Of a stretch of DNA of 13,435 nt, positions 1 through 7,340 are shown piece by piece; positions within the stretch are counted from its first letter, which is position 1, and each line of letters starts with the position of its first letter. A program made the position numbers and the translations under genes. This DNA is from Gallionellaceae bacterium (GTDB lineage: Bacteria; Pseudomonadota; Gammaproteobacteria; Burkholderiales; Gallionellaceae): assembly GCA_003151655.1 (NCBI GenBank), contig PLYB01000236.1:782-14216 (forward strand), given 5' to 3'. Under the pieces are notes generated by a model, which saw nothing but the letters and a program-made list of their open reading frames with translations, searched no databases and was not told the DNA's origin.

Positions 1-531
1 TTGCAGCCGCTCGGCATCGAGGTGCTGACGCAAGTGCAACTCGGCATCGCCGAAGCCGAAGAACCACACGTCACCTTCGTCGAGAACGCTCTCGCCAAGG
101 CGCGCCACGTCAGCCGTTTGAGCGGGTTGCCTGCGCTGGCCGATGATTCCGGTATCTGCGTCACCGCGCTGGGCGGCGCGCCCGGCGTGCTCTCTGCGCG
201 CTATGCCGGAGATAACCCCAAGTCAGATGCGCGCAACAACGAAAAACTGCTGCAAGACATGCAAGGCGTAGCGGATCGCCGCGCACATTATTACTGTGTG
301 CTGGTGCTGCTGCACCACGCCGACGATCCGCAGCCGCTAATCGCGGAAGGCGAATGGCATGGCGAGATCGCGCATGAAGAATGCGGCGATGGCGGCTTCG
401 GCTACGACCCTCTGTTCTGGCTGCCGGAATTTGACAAGACCAGCGCGCAACTAGAGCGCGAACAGAAACATGCCATCAGCCATAGAGGCAAGGCGCTAAG
501 AGTGTTGCTGGAGAGGTTGAAAGTTTTGTAG
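1..531 (+). CDS. rdgB: RdgB/HAM1-family dITP/XTP pyrophosphatase, 5' partial
   Basis: Hydrolyses non-canonical purine nucleoside triphosphates (dITP, XTP, ITP) to the monophosphate plus pyrophosphate in the cytoplasm, keeping deaminated bases out of DNA and RNA. Family signatures are clear: ADDSG at visible residues 47-51 (metal-binding and catalytic Asp pair), GGAPG and SARYAG just after, FGYDP at 133-137 and SHRG at 160-163 near the C-terminus. Compared with the E. coli protein of about 197 residues, roughly 20 N-terminal residues are missing, including the usual nucleotide-binding T/S-x-N-x-x-K segment. The gene therefore begins upstream of the window, and the TTG at position 1 is only the first readable codon. 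hemW follows on the same strand, a common neighbour of rdgB in proteobacteria. The stop codon lies inside the left arm of a palindromic repeat. Confidence 0.95.
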   Translation: MQPLGIEVLTQVQLGIAEAEEPHVTFVENALAKARHVSRLSGLPALADDSGICVTALGGAPGVLSARYAGDNPKSDARNNEKLLQDMQGVADRRAHYYCVLVLLHHADDPQPLIAEGEWHGEIAHEECGDGGFGYDPLFWLPEFDKTSAQLEREQKHAISHRGKALRVLLERLKVL

Positions 532-600
532 GGGCGTGATTCATCGCGCCTTTTTTCGGTAGCCAAATAACCCATGGCGCGATGAATCGCGCCCCTACAA
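526..600. repeat. 75-bp near-perfect palindromic repeat (REP/small MITE-like)
   Basis: Two 25-base arms, 526-550 and 576-600, are reverse complements with one mismatch and are separated by a 25-base spacer. The core reads GGGGCG(T/C)GATTCATCGCGCC. The left arm includes the rdgB stop codon and the right arm ends 10 bases before the hemW start. A transcript would form a very stable GC-rich hairpin. A short T-run (551-556) sits in the loop, not after the stem, so it is not a classic intrinsic terminator. The form resembles short interspersed palindromes found in many copies in environmental proteobacterial genomes; copy number cannot be judged here. Confidence 0.8.
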
Positions 601-610
601 TAACGCCACC

Positions 611-1813
611 ATGACCACCTATCCTCTCCAACCCACAGGTTTGAAATCGCAGGCCGTGAATTTTCAGGCCTTGCCGCCACTGTCGCTGTATATCCACATC
701 CCATGGTGCGTACGTAAATGTCCGTATTGCGATTTCAATTCTCACGAGGCGCGCGGCTCCTTCCCGGAACAGGAGTATGTCTCGGCGCTGATCCGCGATC
801 TGGAGATGGCTCTGCCGCTGATCTGGGGGCGCAAGGTTTATACGGTGTTTTTCGGTGGAGGTACGCCGAGTCTGTTGAGCGGTGCAGCGGTTGCAGAAAT
901 CTTGCGCCAGATGCGCATGTTGTTGCCGTTGGATATCAATGCAGAGGTCACGCTGGAGGCGAATCCGGGGACGGTGGAAGCCAATAAATTTGCGCAGTTC
1001 AGGGATGCCGGGGTGAACCGTTTGTCGCTCGGTATTCAGAGTTTCAACGATGGACATTTGCAAACGTTGGGGCGCATCCATTCTGCCGATGAAGCGAAGC
1101 GCGCCATCGAGATCGCGCAGCAGCATTTTGACAATATCAATCTTGATCTGATGTACGCGCTGCCGCAGCAAACGTTGGAGCAGGCGTTGCAGGATGTGCG
1201 GACTGCATTGCAATTTTTACCGCAGCATCTGTCTTGTTATCACCTGACGCTGGAGCCGAATACCCTGTTCCATCTCAATCCGCCGCAGTTGCCGGATGAC
1301 GATGCAAGCAGCGATATGCAGCAGCAGATCGAAGAAATGCTGGCGGCGCACGGTTATCAACACTATGAGACTTCCGCGTTTGCGCAGCCGCAACGTCGCG
1401 CCAGACATAATTTAAATTACTGGCAGTTTGGCGACTATCTCGGTATCGGTGCGGGCGCTCATAGCAAGCTGAGTTTTCACGATAAGGTATTGCGCCAGAT
1501 GCGCTACAAGCAACCGCAGGCGTATATGGATGCGGTTGGACGAGGGGAGCCGGTACAGGAGCAACATGAAGTGACGCATCAGGATATTGCGTTTGAGTTC
1601 ATGATGAACGCGCTACGTTTGAACGGGGGATTCGATAGCGCGTTATTCACCGAGCGCACCAGTTTGCCTTTGTTGACAATACGCCATGAATTGGAAGAGG
1701 CGGAGAAACGGGGACTGCTGGTGCGGGATATTCAACGGATTGCTCCCACTTTGCTCGGGCAGCGTTTCTTGAATGACTTGTTGGAAATATTCTTGGCGAA
1801 AAGCGGTTCTTAG
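611..1813 (+). CDS. hemW: HemW, radical SAM family haem chaperone
   Basis: Radical SAM protein related to coproporphyrinogen dehydrogenase HemN. The HemW branch binds haem and delivers it to respiratory enzymes; it is not an oxidase of the porphyrin ring. The 4Fe-4S/SAM motif is C33-x3-C37-x2-C40 followed by DFNSH. Next come the GGGTPS SAM-binding glycine motif (about residues 79-84), EANPGT, LGIQSF and the C-terminal HemW segment HNLNYW...GIGAGAHS. The 400-residue length is normal. The ATG at 611 has no good Shine-Dalgarno sequence, but it places the cysteine motif at the usual distance from the N-terminus. The gene follows rdgB after the palindromic repeat and ends 2 bases from the stop of the convergent PEGA-domain gene, so there is no room for a terminator between them. 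Confidence 0.93.
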   Translation: MTTYPLQPTGLKSQAVNFQALPPLSLYIHIPWCVRKCPYCDFNSHEARGSFPEQEYVSALIRDLEMALPLIWGRKVYTVFFGGGTPSLLSGAAVAEILRQMRMLLPLDINAEVTLEANPGTVEANKFAQFRDAGVNRLSLGIQSFNDGHLQTLGRIHSADEAKRAIEIAQQHFDNINLDLMYALPQQTLEQALQDVRTALQFLPQHLSCYHLTLEPNTLFHLNPPQLPDDDASSDMQQQIEEMLAAHGYQHYETSAFAQPQRRARHNLNYWQFGDYLGIGAGAHSKLSFHDKVLRQMRYKQPQAYMDAVGRGEPVQEQHEVTHQDIAFEFMMNALRLNGGFDSALFTERTSLPLLTIRHELEEAEKRGLLVRDIQRIAPTLLGQRFLNDLLEIFLAKSGS

Positions 1814-1815
1814 GT

Positions 1816-2772
1816 TTAGCGTTCGAGCACTAATTCCAATTCTGTCGTCTCATCCTTGCGTACTGAAACTTTTTCCGTGGTTGTTTTATGGCCGTCGAGT
1901 TTTACACTCACGTTGTGAACTTTGGCTTCAACCTCTACGCGCAATGGCGACATGCCGAAATATACATCTTCCAGATAAACTTTGGCACGCGCAGGTTTTG
2001 TGCGCAATACCAATATTCCGGTTGTTTTTGCGGGTGTCATGACTGATACGGCTGGAGTCACGCTCGATGCGGGCTGATTTGCGCCGGAGGCAAACAAAAC
2101 CGTTACCCCCGCTATAGGTTTTGTTCCTGGGGCTAAATTAAATAACTCAGGATGCGATGCCATCAGGCTGTCACTGATGGCGGCATAAGTTTTTTTGGTC
2201 ACGATACCGAGTTTGTTGCGCAGATAATTGGCGATGTCGCTTTTGCTGTTCCCCGAAATCCCGGCGAAACGGTTGTCTTTTTCTGCTACTACGCCGGACC
2301 AAACGATCTTACCCGTTGCAATTTCTTTCAGCGTCGTCTCAATCGAGATGGAAATCTCGTCTCGCGCTTTAACGTTATAAGTCAGTTCCTTCACAACCCC
2401 GCTGAGTTCATACAGCGCGCTGCTATCTTCAACTAATTGAAAACCAGCATCATCAAAACGTTTCTTGATGGCACTCGTTACCAGCTCGGCGACTTCCCGA
2501 TCAAGCAGAAGATCACTTCCAGAAATGCCCGAAATCTGCTCGGTTGCAATACCGATATTCTTGGCCGGCAGTCCGGTGCGGCCATCAACATACTTTGTTG
2601 CGCGTATCGTTGCGGCATATTTCACTGCGGGCGCATTGGGATTGGGAACTTTGTTTTCGGGTACAGTGATCGCATTATTTGAATCAAACCAGCCTGCATA
2701 CAAATTTGCACTAAAGCATGTGCAAACAAATACTGCCATATACGCTAGAGCGCGCAAAGAATATCTCTTCAT
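1816..2772 (-). CDS. Exported PEGA-domain protein, function unknown
   Basis: 318 residues from ATG 2772, chosen because an AGAGG ribosome-binding site lies about 9 bases upstream and translation then begins with a typical signal peptide (MKRYSLRAL, hydrophobic core, likely cleavage after NLYA). The ORF stays open upstream to 2823 but would put a non-signal sequence in front. The C-terminal 68 residues (about 251-318) form a PEGA domain: KPARAKVYLED, FGMSPLRVEV and KLDGHKT. PEGA domains are found on surface and wall-associated proteins. The middle (about 35-200) has a repeating pattern of helix, GFQLVEDS, then long strands ending in GKIVWSGVV. This resembles YajG-type periplasmic lipoproteins, but that is only an impression. 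No clear lipobox is present. It lies 40 bases downstream of rppH on the same strand and may share its transcript. Confidence 0.8.
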   Translation of the reverse strand: MKRYSLRALAYMAVFVCTCFSANLYAGWFDSNNAITVPENKVPNPNAPAVKYAATIRATKYVDGRTGLPAKNIGIATEQISGISGSDLLLDREVAELVTSAIKKRFDDAGFQLVEDSSALYELSGVVKELTYNVKARDEISISIETTLKEIATGKIVWSGVVAEKDNRFAGISGNSKSDIANYLRNKLGIVTKKTYAAISDSLMASHPELFNLAPGTKPIAGVTVLFASGANQPASSVTPAVSVMTPAKTTGILVLRTKPARAKVYLEDVYFGMSPLRVEVEAKVHNVSVKLDGHKTTTEKVSVRKDETTELELVLER

Positions 2773-2812
2773 GGAAATTAACCTCTGTAATGAACCCACC
2801 AAAAACGTCCGA

Positions 2813-3355
2813 CTAACGAGCAAGCGACTGCTCGTTTTTCTCCGAATGCCGCGCAGAGTTCGCTCGTCCGGCAGGATTTTTAATCGAGGGTAAAAAACGA
2901 ACGAGTTCGTTTAAGGCCAAGCGATATACCTCACGCTTGAACTCGATCACGGTGCCCATATCCACCCAATAATCGTTCCAGCGCCAGGCATCGAACTCGG
3001 GATGCCCGGATGCGCGCAACGAAACATCGCAATCGCGCCCGACCAAACGCAACAAAAACCAAATCTGTTTTTGTCCCTTGTAACTCCCGCGCGAATCGCG
3101 CCTTACCCAACCGTGCGGCACTTCATAACGCATCCAATCGCGGGTACGGCCCAGAATTTCAACATGACAAGTCTGCAAGCCCACCTCTTCATTCAGCTCG
3201 CGATACATGGCCTGCTCCGGTGTTTCGCCATGTTGTATTCCGCCTTGCGGAAACTGCCACGCATCCTGGCGAATGCGCTTACCCCAAAACACTTGATTCT
3301 TTGCGTTAGTCAGAATGATGCCTACGTTCGGGCGATAACCATCACGGTCTATCAT
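2813..3355 (-). CDS. rppH: RppH, RNA 5'-pyrophosphohydrolase (Nudix)
   Basis: Removes pyrophosphate from the 5' triphosphate end of mRNAs, which opens them to RNase E decay; cytoplasmic. The complete Nudix box G-x5-E-x7-REL-x-EE-x-GL occupies residues 38-60 (G38, E44, R52, E53, E56, E57). The N-terminus MIDRDGYRPNVGI and the QFPQGGI segment before the box are characteristic of RppH rather than of other Nudix enzymes. At 180 residues it matches the E. coli protein (176) closely. The gene diverges from proS, an arrangement common in betaproteobacteria. The start ATG 3355 has a weak GTGGGG element about 6 bases upstream. Confidence 0.95.
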   Translation of the reverse strand: MIDRDGYRPNVGIILTNAKNQVFWGKRIRQDAWQFPQGGIQHGETPEQAMYRELNEEVGLQTCHVEILGRTRDWMRYEVPHGWVRRDSRGSYKGQKQIWFLLRLVGRDCDVSLRASGHPEFDAWRWNDYWVDMGTVIEFKREVYRLALNELVRFLPSIKNPAGRANSARHSEKNEQSLAR

Positions 3356-3534
3356 GTTCGCCCCACTAAACTGTTTATCAATGGGTGGATTGTTCCATAT
3401 TTCGTGCGCACTGGAAAGAATATTGACGATTTTCTATCAAGTCGTTCGCGCAAGTATCGCCGCGCTCACGCCCTGTGCATGTTTAACGGTAGAATATAGC
3501 GCTCATCAACACTCACAACATACGGAATTCAGTT

Positions 3535-5235
3535 ATGCGCATCTCACAATTTTTCATATCTACTTTAAAGGAAGCCCCTTCCGAAGCTGAGCTGCCCAGC
3601 CATCGCCTGATGCTACGCGCAGGTTACATCCGCAAATTGTCCAGCGGCTTGTATACATGGATGCCGTTGGGGCTGCGCGTGTTGCGCAAGGTCGAGGCGG
3701 TGGTGCGCGAGGAGATGAATAAGAGCGGCGGTATCGAGTTGCTGATGCCCGCTGTGCAGCCTGCCGAGCTGTGGCAGGAGACCGGGCGTTGGGAAGTGTT
3801 CGGCCCGCAAATGCTGAAGATCAAGGATCGTCACGATAACCAATTCTGTTTCGGCCCCACCCACGAGGAAGTGATCACCGACATCGCGCGCCGTGAAGTA
3901 AAGAGCTATCGCCAGTTGCCGCTGAATTTCTATCAGATACAAACCAAGTTTCGCGACGAAGTACGCCCCCGTTTCGGTGTGATGCGCGCGCGCGAGTTCA
4001 TCATGAAAGATGCCTACTCCTTCCATAGCAGCTTTGAGAGTTTGGAACAAACTTACCAAGTGATGTACGAAACATATTCGCGCATCTTCACCCGCCTGGG
4101 TTTGCAGTTTCGCGCAGTAGCTGCCGACACCGGCGCGATCGGCGGCAGCGGCTCGCATGAATTTCACGTGCTGGCAGATTCCGGCGAAGACGCGCTGGCG
4201 TTCTGTCCTGATTCGGATTATGCCGCCAATGTGGAGTTGGCCGAAGCGGTTGCACCCGCCACACCTCGCGCGGTGGCAACGCAAGAGATGCAGAAAGTTA
4301 TTACCCCCGGACAGAAGACTATTGAAGAGGTCGCAGCGTTTTTCGATACTTCTGCGAAAAACGTGTTGAAAGCTATCGCGGTGATGACGCACGAAAACGA
4401 GTTCGCACTGCTTTTGTTGCGCGGCGATCATCATCTCAACGAGATCAAGGCCAGCAAAGTTATCGGTGAATTCCGCTTTGCCAGCGAAGACGATGTACAC
4501 CGCAACATGTTCTGCCGAACCGGCTATATTGGGCCGGTCAATACCCAAGTGCGTGTGCTGATTGATCGTGCCGCTGCCGCCATGAGTGATTTTATTTGCG
4601 GTGCGAATGAAGATGGTTTCCACTACAGCGGTGTGAACTTCGGACGCGATGTGTCTTTGGACGAAGCGAATGTGCATGACTTGCGCAACGTCGTCACTGG
4701 CGACCCATCACCCGACGGCAAAGGCACGCTCGAACTTTGTCGCGGCATCGAAGTCGGCCATATTTTCCAATTGCGCACCAAGTATTCCGAGTCGCTGCAG
4801 GCTACTTATCTGGACGAGCACGGCAAGGCGCAGGTGATGGAAATGGGCTGTTACGGTATTGGCGTATCGCGCATCGTGGCTGCTGCCATCGAGCAGAATT
4901 TCGACGAGCGCGGTATCAGTATTCCCGCAGGTATGGCACCGTTTCAAGTTGCCATTGCACCTATCGGCCTCAAGAAAAGCGAAGCGGTGCGCAACGCGGC
5001 GGAGCAACTTTACGCCGAGCTGACTGCCGCCGGTATCGAGGTGTTGCTGGATGACCGCGACGAACGTCCCGGCGTGATGTTTGCCGATTTGGAATTGATC
5101 GGCATGCCGCATCGTATTGTCATCGGAGATCGCGGCTTGAAAGAGGGTAATGTGGAATACCAAGGACGGCGCGATACGGCAGCGCAGGTTGTTCCCTTGC
5201 CGGAAATTGCCAAGTTTGTGCAGTCCAAACTATGA
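3535..5235 (+). CDS. proS: Prolyl-tRNA synthetase, bacterial type with editing domain
   Basis: Class II aminoacyl-tRNA synthetase that charges tRNA-Pro, 566 residues (E. coli 572). The N-terminal motif 1 region holds RAGYIRKLSSGLYTWMPLG. FGPTHEE lies at 107-112, motif 2 is FRDEVRPRFGVMRAREF (about 139-155), and motif 3 (GIGVSRIVAAAIEQ) follows at about residue 440. The large insertion between motifs 2 and 3 (about 225-405) is the YbaK-like editing domain that deacylates Ala-tRNA-Pro. Its functional lysine is in SAKNVLK at residue 279, the same number as in E. coli. The C-terminal anticodon-binding domain contains LLDDRDERPGVMF. The ATG at 3535 gives the standard MRISQFF start. The stop overlaps the ATG of the lytic transglycosylase (ATGA), so the two are probably translationally coupled. 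Confidence 0.97.
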   Translation: MRISQFFISTLKEAPSEAELPSHRLMLRAGYIRKLSSGLYTWMPLGLRVLRKVEAVVREEMNKSGGIELLMPAVQPAELWQETGRWEVFGPQMLKIKDRHDNQFCFGPTHEEVITDIARREVKSYRQLPLNFYQIQTKFRDEVRPRFGVMRAREFIMKDAYSFHSSFESLEQTYQVMYETYSRIFTRLGLQFRAVAADTGAIGGSGSHEFHVLADSGEDALAFCPDSDYAANVELAEAVAPATPRAVATQEMQKVITPGQKTIEEVAAFFDTSAKNVLKAIAVMTHENEFALLLLRGDHHLNEIKASKVIGEFRFASEDDVHRNMFCRTGYIGPVNTQVRVLIDRAAAAMSDFICGANEDGFHYSGVNFGRDVSLDEANVHDLRNVVTGDPSPDGKGTLELCRGIEVGHIFQLRTKYSESLQATYLDEHGKAQVMEMGCYGIGVSRIVAAAIEQNFDERGISIPAGMAPFQVAIAPIGLKKSEAVRNAAEQLYAELTAAGIEVLLDDRDERPGVMFADLELIGMPHRIVIGDRGLKEGNVEYQGRRDTAAQVVPLPEIAKFVQSKL

Positions 5236-5876
5236 GCTTGATTGCCACACTCCGCGTGCTGGTGTGGTTGTTCGCGGCAGCAGGAGTGTGTTTGCCTGCC
5301 TTTGCGTTGGCCGGTGCGCAGGAAGAAGAAGTGCTCTCCGCCAGTGTGCAGGCAATGTTGCAACGCGAGGTATCCGATGAGGCAGCGCCCAAGCTGGCAT
5401 TCGCCACACAGCAAGAAGCCGATGTCTGGTTGAGTGAGATGTCGCAACGCTTGTCCAGACGTATACCGGACAAAGCAACGCGCGAAACGCTACTCAATAC
5501 GGTGCATTACGAAGCAACTCGTGCAGGTTTAGACCCACATCTGGTGCTGGCCTTGATTGAAGTGGAGAGCGGTTTCAGAAAGTACGCAGTATCAAATGTC
5601 GGCGCACGCGGCTATATGCAAGTGATGCCCTTCTGGACTCGCGCCATCGGCACGCGGGAACACAATTTATTCCATCAGCGCACCAACCTGCGCTACGGCT
5701 GCACTATTCTGCGTCACTACCTTGATCTGGAAAAGGGAAACCTCTATCGCGCACTGGGGCGCTACAACGGCAGTTTGGGAAAACCGGATTATCCCAATCT
5801 GGTAAATGCCGCATGGCACAAGCACTGGACGAATCCGTTGCGCACAGCAAGCTCACTCGTCGGTCAATCAGGATAA
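5232..5876 (+). CDS. Exported lytic transglycosylase, SLT domain
   Basis: 214-residue protein with a Sec signal peptide (about residues 1-28, cleavage near AFALAGA). An SLT-type goose-lysozyme-like domain covers about 85-205. The fold signatures are ALIEVESGF with E112 as the expected catalytic acid (ES motif), NVGARGYMQVMPFW (123-135; usually GLMQ, here GYMQ), NLRYGCTILRHYL and ALGRYNG. Enzymes of this family cleave peptidoglycan glycan strands with formation of 1,6-anhydro-muramic ends in the periplasm. Its start codon overlaps the proS stop by four bases (ATGA), so it is probably expressed from the proS transcript. The same proS-transglycosylase order occurs in other betaproteobacteria. 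It converges on the TlpA-like gene with 25 bases between stops. The short form has no extra LysM or PG-binding domain. Confidence 0.88.
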   Translation: MSLIATLRVLVWLFAAAGVCLPAFALAGAQEEEVLSASVQAMLQREVSDEAAPKLAFATQQEADVWLSEMSQRLSRRIPDKATRETLLNTVHYEATRAGLDPHLVLALIEVESGFRKYAVSNVGARGYMQVMPFWTRAIGTREHNLFHQRTNLRYGCTILRHYLDLEKGNLYRALGRYNGSLGKPDYPNLVNAAWHKHWTNPLRTASSLVGQSG

Positions 5877-5901
5877 TTCTCCGATTGTGGGCATAAAAGG
5901 G

Positions 5902-6390
5902 TTATTTTGTAGCTTCTTGATCCGGGCGTTTATTTTTTAAGGCAAGATAGGTTTCCACATCGGCGCGAGTTAGCCCGCCTTCCTGCAAAATTGCCAACTC
6001 GCCCTTGGGGTCATAAAGATAGCTAGTGGGTAGCGCATCGACCTTGCCGACTTGTGTTTCCGCCATAGTATAACTGCCGTAAATTATCGGGTAAGGAATG
6101 GCGTATTTGGCGGTAAATTCCGTAATCGCCTCTTTCGTGGAATCCAGCGCAACCCCGATTACTACCAGGTCGGTATCTTTGTGTGCTTTATGCAGCGAGA
6201 TAAGGTCCGGTGTCTCTTCCTGGCACGGAGGACACCAGGTTGCCCAGAAGTTGACCAACACCCATTTGCCGCGATAATCGGCCAGACGCTGCGTTTTGCC
6301 TTGCATATCTTTGAAAGTGAAATCATGCGCCATCGCGGCTACAGAACATAGCGACAGGCAAATCAACAATAGTGCGCGGCAGGTTTTCAT
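5902..6390 (-). CDS. TlpA/ResA-like periplasmic thioredoxin
   Basis: 162 residues with a signal peptide (about 1-21, cleavage after VAAMA) and a thioredoxin-fold domain. The active site is WCPPC with C53 and C56, preceded by WVLVNFWAT. The cis-proline segment is DALPTSYLYDPKG near 124-136. TlpA/ResA-type proteins are membrane- or periplasm-located thiol oxidoreductases, often acting in cytochrome c maturation or disulfide reduction; which partner it serves is not visible here. The CPPC active site fits a reductase of the TlpA group. The ATG shares its A with the stop of the upstream YqhA-like gene (TGATG), so the two are almost certainly one operon. Confidence 0.88.
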   Translation of the reverse strand: MKTCRALLLICLSLCSVAAMAHDFTFKDMQGKTQRLADYRGKWVLVNFWATWCPPCQEETPDLISLHKAHKDTDLVVIGVALDSTKEAITEFTAKYAIPYPIIYGSYTMAETQVGKVDALPTSYLYDPKGELAILQEGGLTRADVETYLALKNKRPDQEATK

Positions 6391-6989
6391 CAGTGATGCG
6401 GCTTTTCTTCTTCGATCGCGGCTACTTCATCTTCTTCCTCGTCATGCCCGGCCTCTGCGGAATGCTTGCCTTCTCCCGCATGAGACAGGTACAACGCTCC
6501 CGCGATCAGCGCGATACTTCCGCCCAGATAAAGCAGGTCAAGCGGAGTTTGCATTTTCATATTAAGCGCTTGTTCAAATAGCGTGACGATCATGATCATG
6601 ATCACCACTTTAGCCAAACGTGATTTCAAATCATCCAGACTATTGATCACCAGAATCTTGCTTGACGATTTGTTACCGTGCGCCTGATCGATGTCGCTGA
6701 TGAATAATTCATACAGGCCCAGAGAGAAGATCAACATCACCGTTGCCAGCAGATATCCGTCAACTACCTCAACGATATGCGTTACCGTGTTGTCGTGCAA
6801 TGCTTTACGCGCTGCTTCCGTCATGTCCGCATCGCCGTAATGAACCACATGCTGCACCAGATTCCACACGTCGATGGTTGCCATGTAAAAGATTGCGAAA
6901 CCGGCAAATAAACTTCCCAGCACGGCGGCCAAAATTATAAATCGGCTGTTCCACAGACCGCCTTCAAAAATACTTTCAATGAATTTCAT
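6390..6989 (-). CDS. YqhA-family (UPF0114) inner-membrane protein with acidic/His tail
   Basis: 199 residues from ATG 6989, preceded by GGAA close to the start. This begins the protein at MKFIESIFEGGLWNSRF, the family's normal N-terminus. Three to four membrane segments are visible at about 17-37, 75-95, 122-140 and 152-170. The conserved features ESIFE...SR, VDGYLLATV and SLGLYELFISDID point to the YqhA/UPF0114 family, whose function is unknown. After the last span there is a hydrophilic tail of about 30 residues rich in Glu/Asp and His (GKHSAEAGHDEEEDE to KPHH), likely exposed in solution and possibly metal-binding. It overlaps the TlpA-like gene by one base. A longer reading from TTG 7046 is possible but unlikely. 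Confidence 0.82.
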   Translation of the reverse strand: MKFIESIFEGGLWNSRFIILAAVLGSLFAGFAIFYMATIDVWNLVQHVVHYGDADMTEAARKALHDNTVTHIVEVVDGYLLATVMLIFSLGLYELFISDIDQAHGNKSSSKILVINSLDDLKSRLAKVVIMIMIVTLFEQALNMKMQTPLDLLYLGGSIALIAGALYLSHAGEGKHSAEAGHDEEEDEVAAIEEEKPHH

Positions 6990-7018
6990 GCTTGCTTTCC
7001 AAAAGAATACTGCGTGCA

Positions 7019-7042
7019 TTAAAGCGCAAAATAGTTGCGCAT
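7019..7042 (-). CDS. Possible 7-codon leader ORF (MRNYFAL)
   Basis: An ATG at 7042 is preceded by a strong Shine-Dalgarno sequence, GGGAGG (7054-7049), at an ideal 6-base spacing, yet it encodes only MRNYFAL before TAA. It lies 29 bases upstream of the YqhA-like start. A hairpin, GCGCAA-loop-TTGCGC (7024-7040), sits inside this mini-ORF, so translating it would open the stem. This could be a regulatory leader peptide or simply a chance ribosome-binding site. Confidence 0.3.
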   Translation of the reverse strand: MRNYFAL

Positions 7043-7082
7043 ACAAGACCTCCCGCTGGTAGGGCTTTGGGGGCTTAATATT

Positions 7083-7340
7083 TCAAACTGAACACAAAGC
7101 CAGCTTTTCCTCTCGTGTTAGACGTTTTATCTTCAACTCGCGTTTGAGTGCCGCAGATTTGTCCGCGCAACTCTCCTGATAAAATAGCGTTACAGGTGTT
7201 CGTCCGCGCGTGTATTTCGCACCTTCACCGGAGTTGTGAACCAAGAGACGTTTGTCGAGATCATTGGTGATTCCGCAATACAAGGTGTCGTCGGCGCAGC
7301 GCAGCAAATAACAAACCCAATTACTCACCTGATGGTTCAT
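7083..7340 (-). CDS. Small GIY-YIG domain protein (UPF0213/YhbQ type)
   Basis: 85-residue stand-alone GIY-YIG nuclease-fold domain. The landmarks are WVCYLLRCADDTLYCGIT (the GIY...YIG pair in its YLL/YCGIT form, residues 8-25), R31 and H35 of the catalytic helix, KYTRGRTPV, E56, and the C-terminal KRELKIKRLTREEKL typical of this family. Members act on DNA or RNA structures in vitro, but their cellular role is not settled. The first ATG (7340) lies inside lnt and gives a 20-base overlap, with an AGG directly before it. A GTG at 7328 would overlap the lnt stop as GTGAGTAA and is an alternative coupled start. The WVCYLL segment is present with either start. Confidence 0.87.
   Translation of the reverse strand: MNHQVSNWVCYLLRCADDTLYCGITNDLDKRLLVHNSGEGAKYTRGRTPVTLFYQESCADKSAALKRELKIKRLTREEKLALCSV

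Noticed and set aside
526..600. Intrinsic terminator for rdgB
   Set aside because: The stem is strong but the T-run is in the loop rather than after the stem; the structure fits an interspersed palindrome better.
476..1213. 245-residue minus-strand ORF over the rdgB end and hemW
   Set aside because: Antisense to hemW motifs and running through the palindromic repeat; no family features.
3490..3495. TAGAAT as a -10 for proS
   Set aside because: Reasonable -10 but no recognisable -35 at 16-18 bases, so not listed as a promoter.
3613..4677. 354-residue minus-strand ORF within proS
   Set aside because: Lies entirely antisense to the unmistakable proS reading frame, has a His/Arg/Gln-rich composition typical of a shadow frame and no domain or ribosome-binding site.
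6990..7046. Longer N-terminus of the YqhA-like protein from TTG 7046
   Set aside because: The GGGAGG is only two bases from the TTG, and the added residues do not resemble the family's N-terminus, which begins at ATG 6989.
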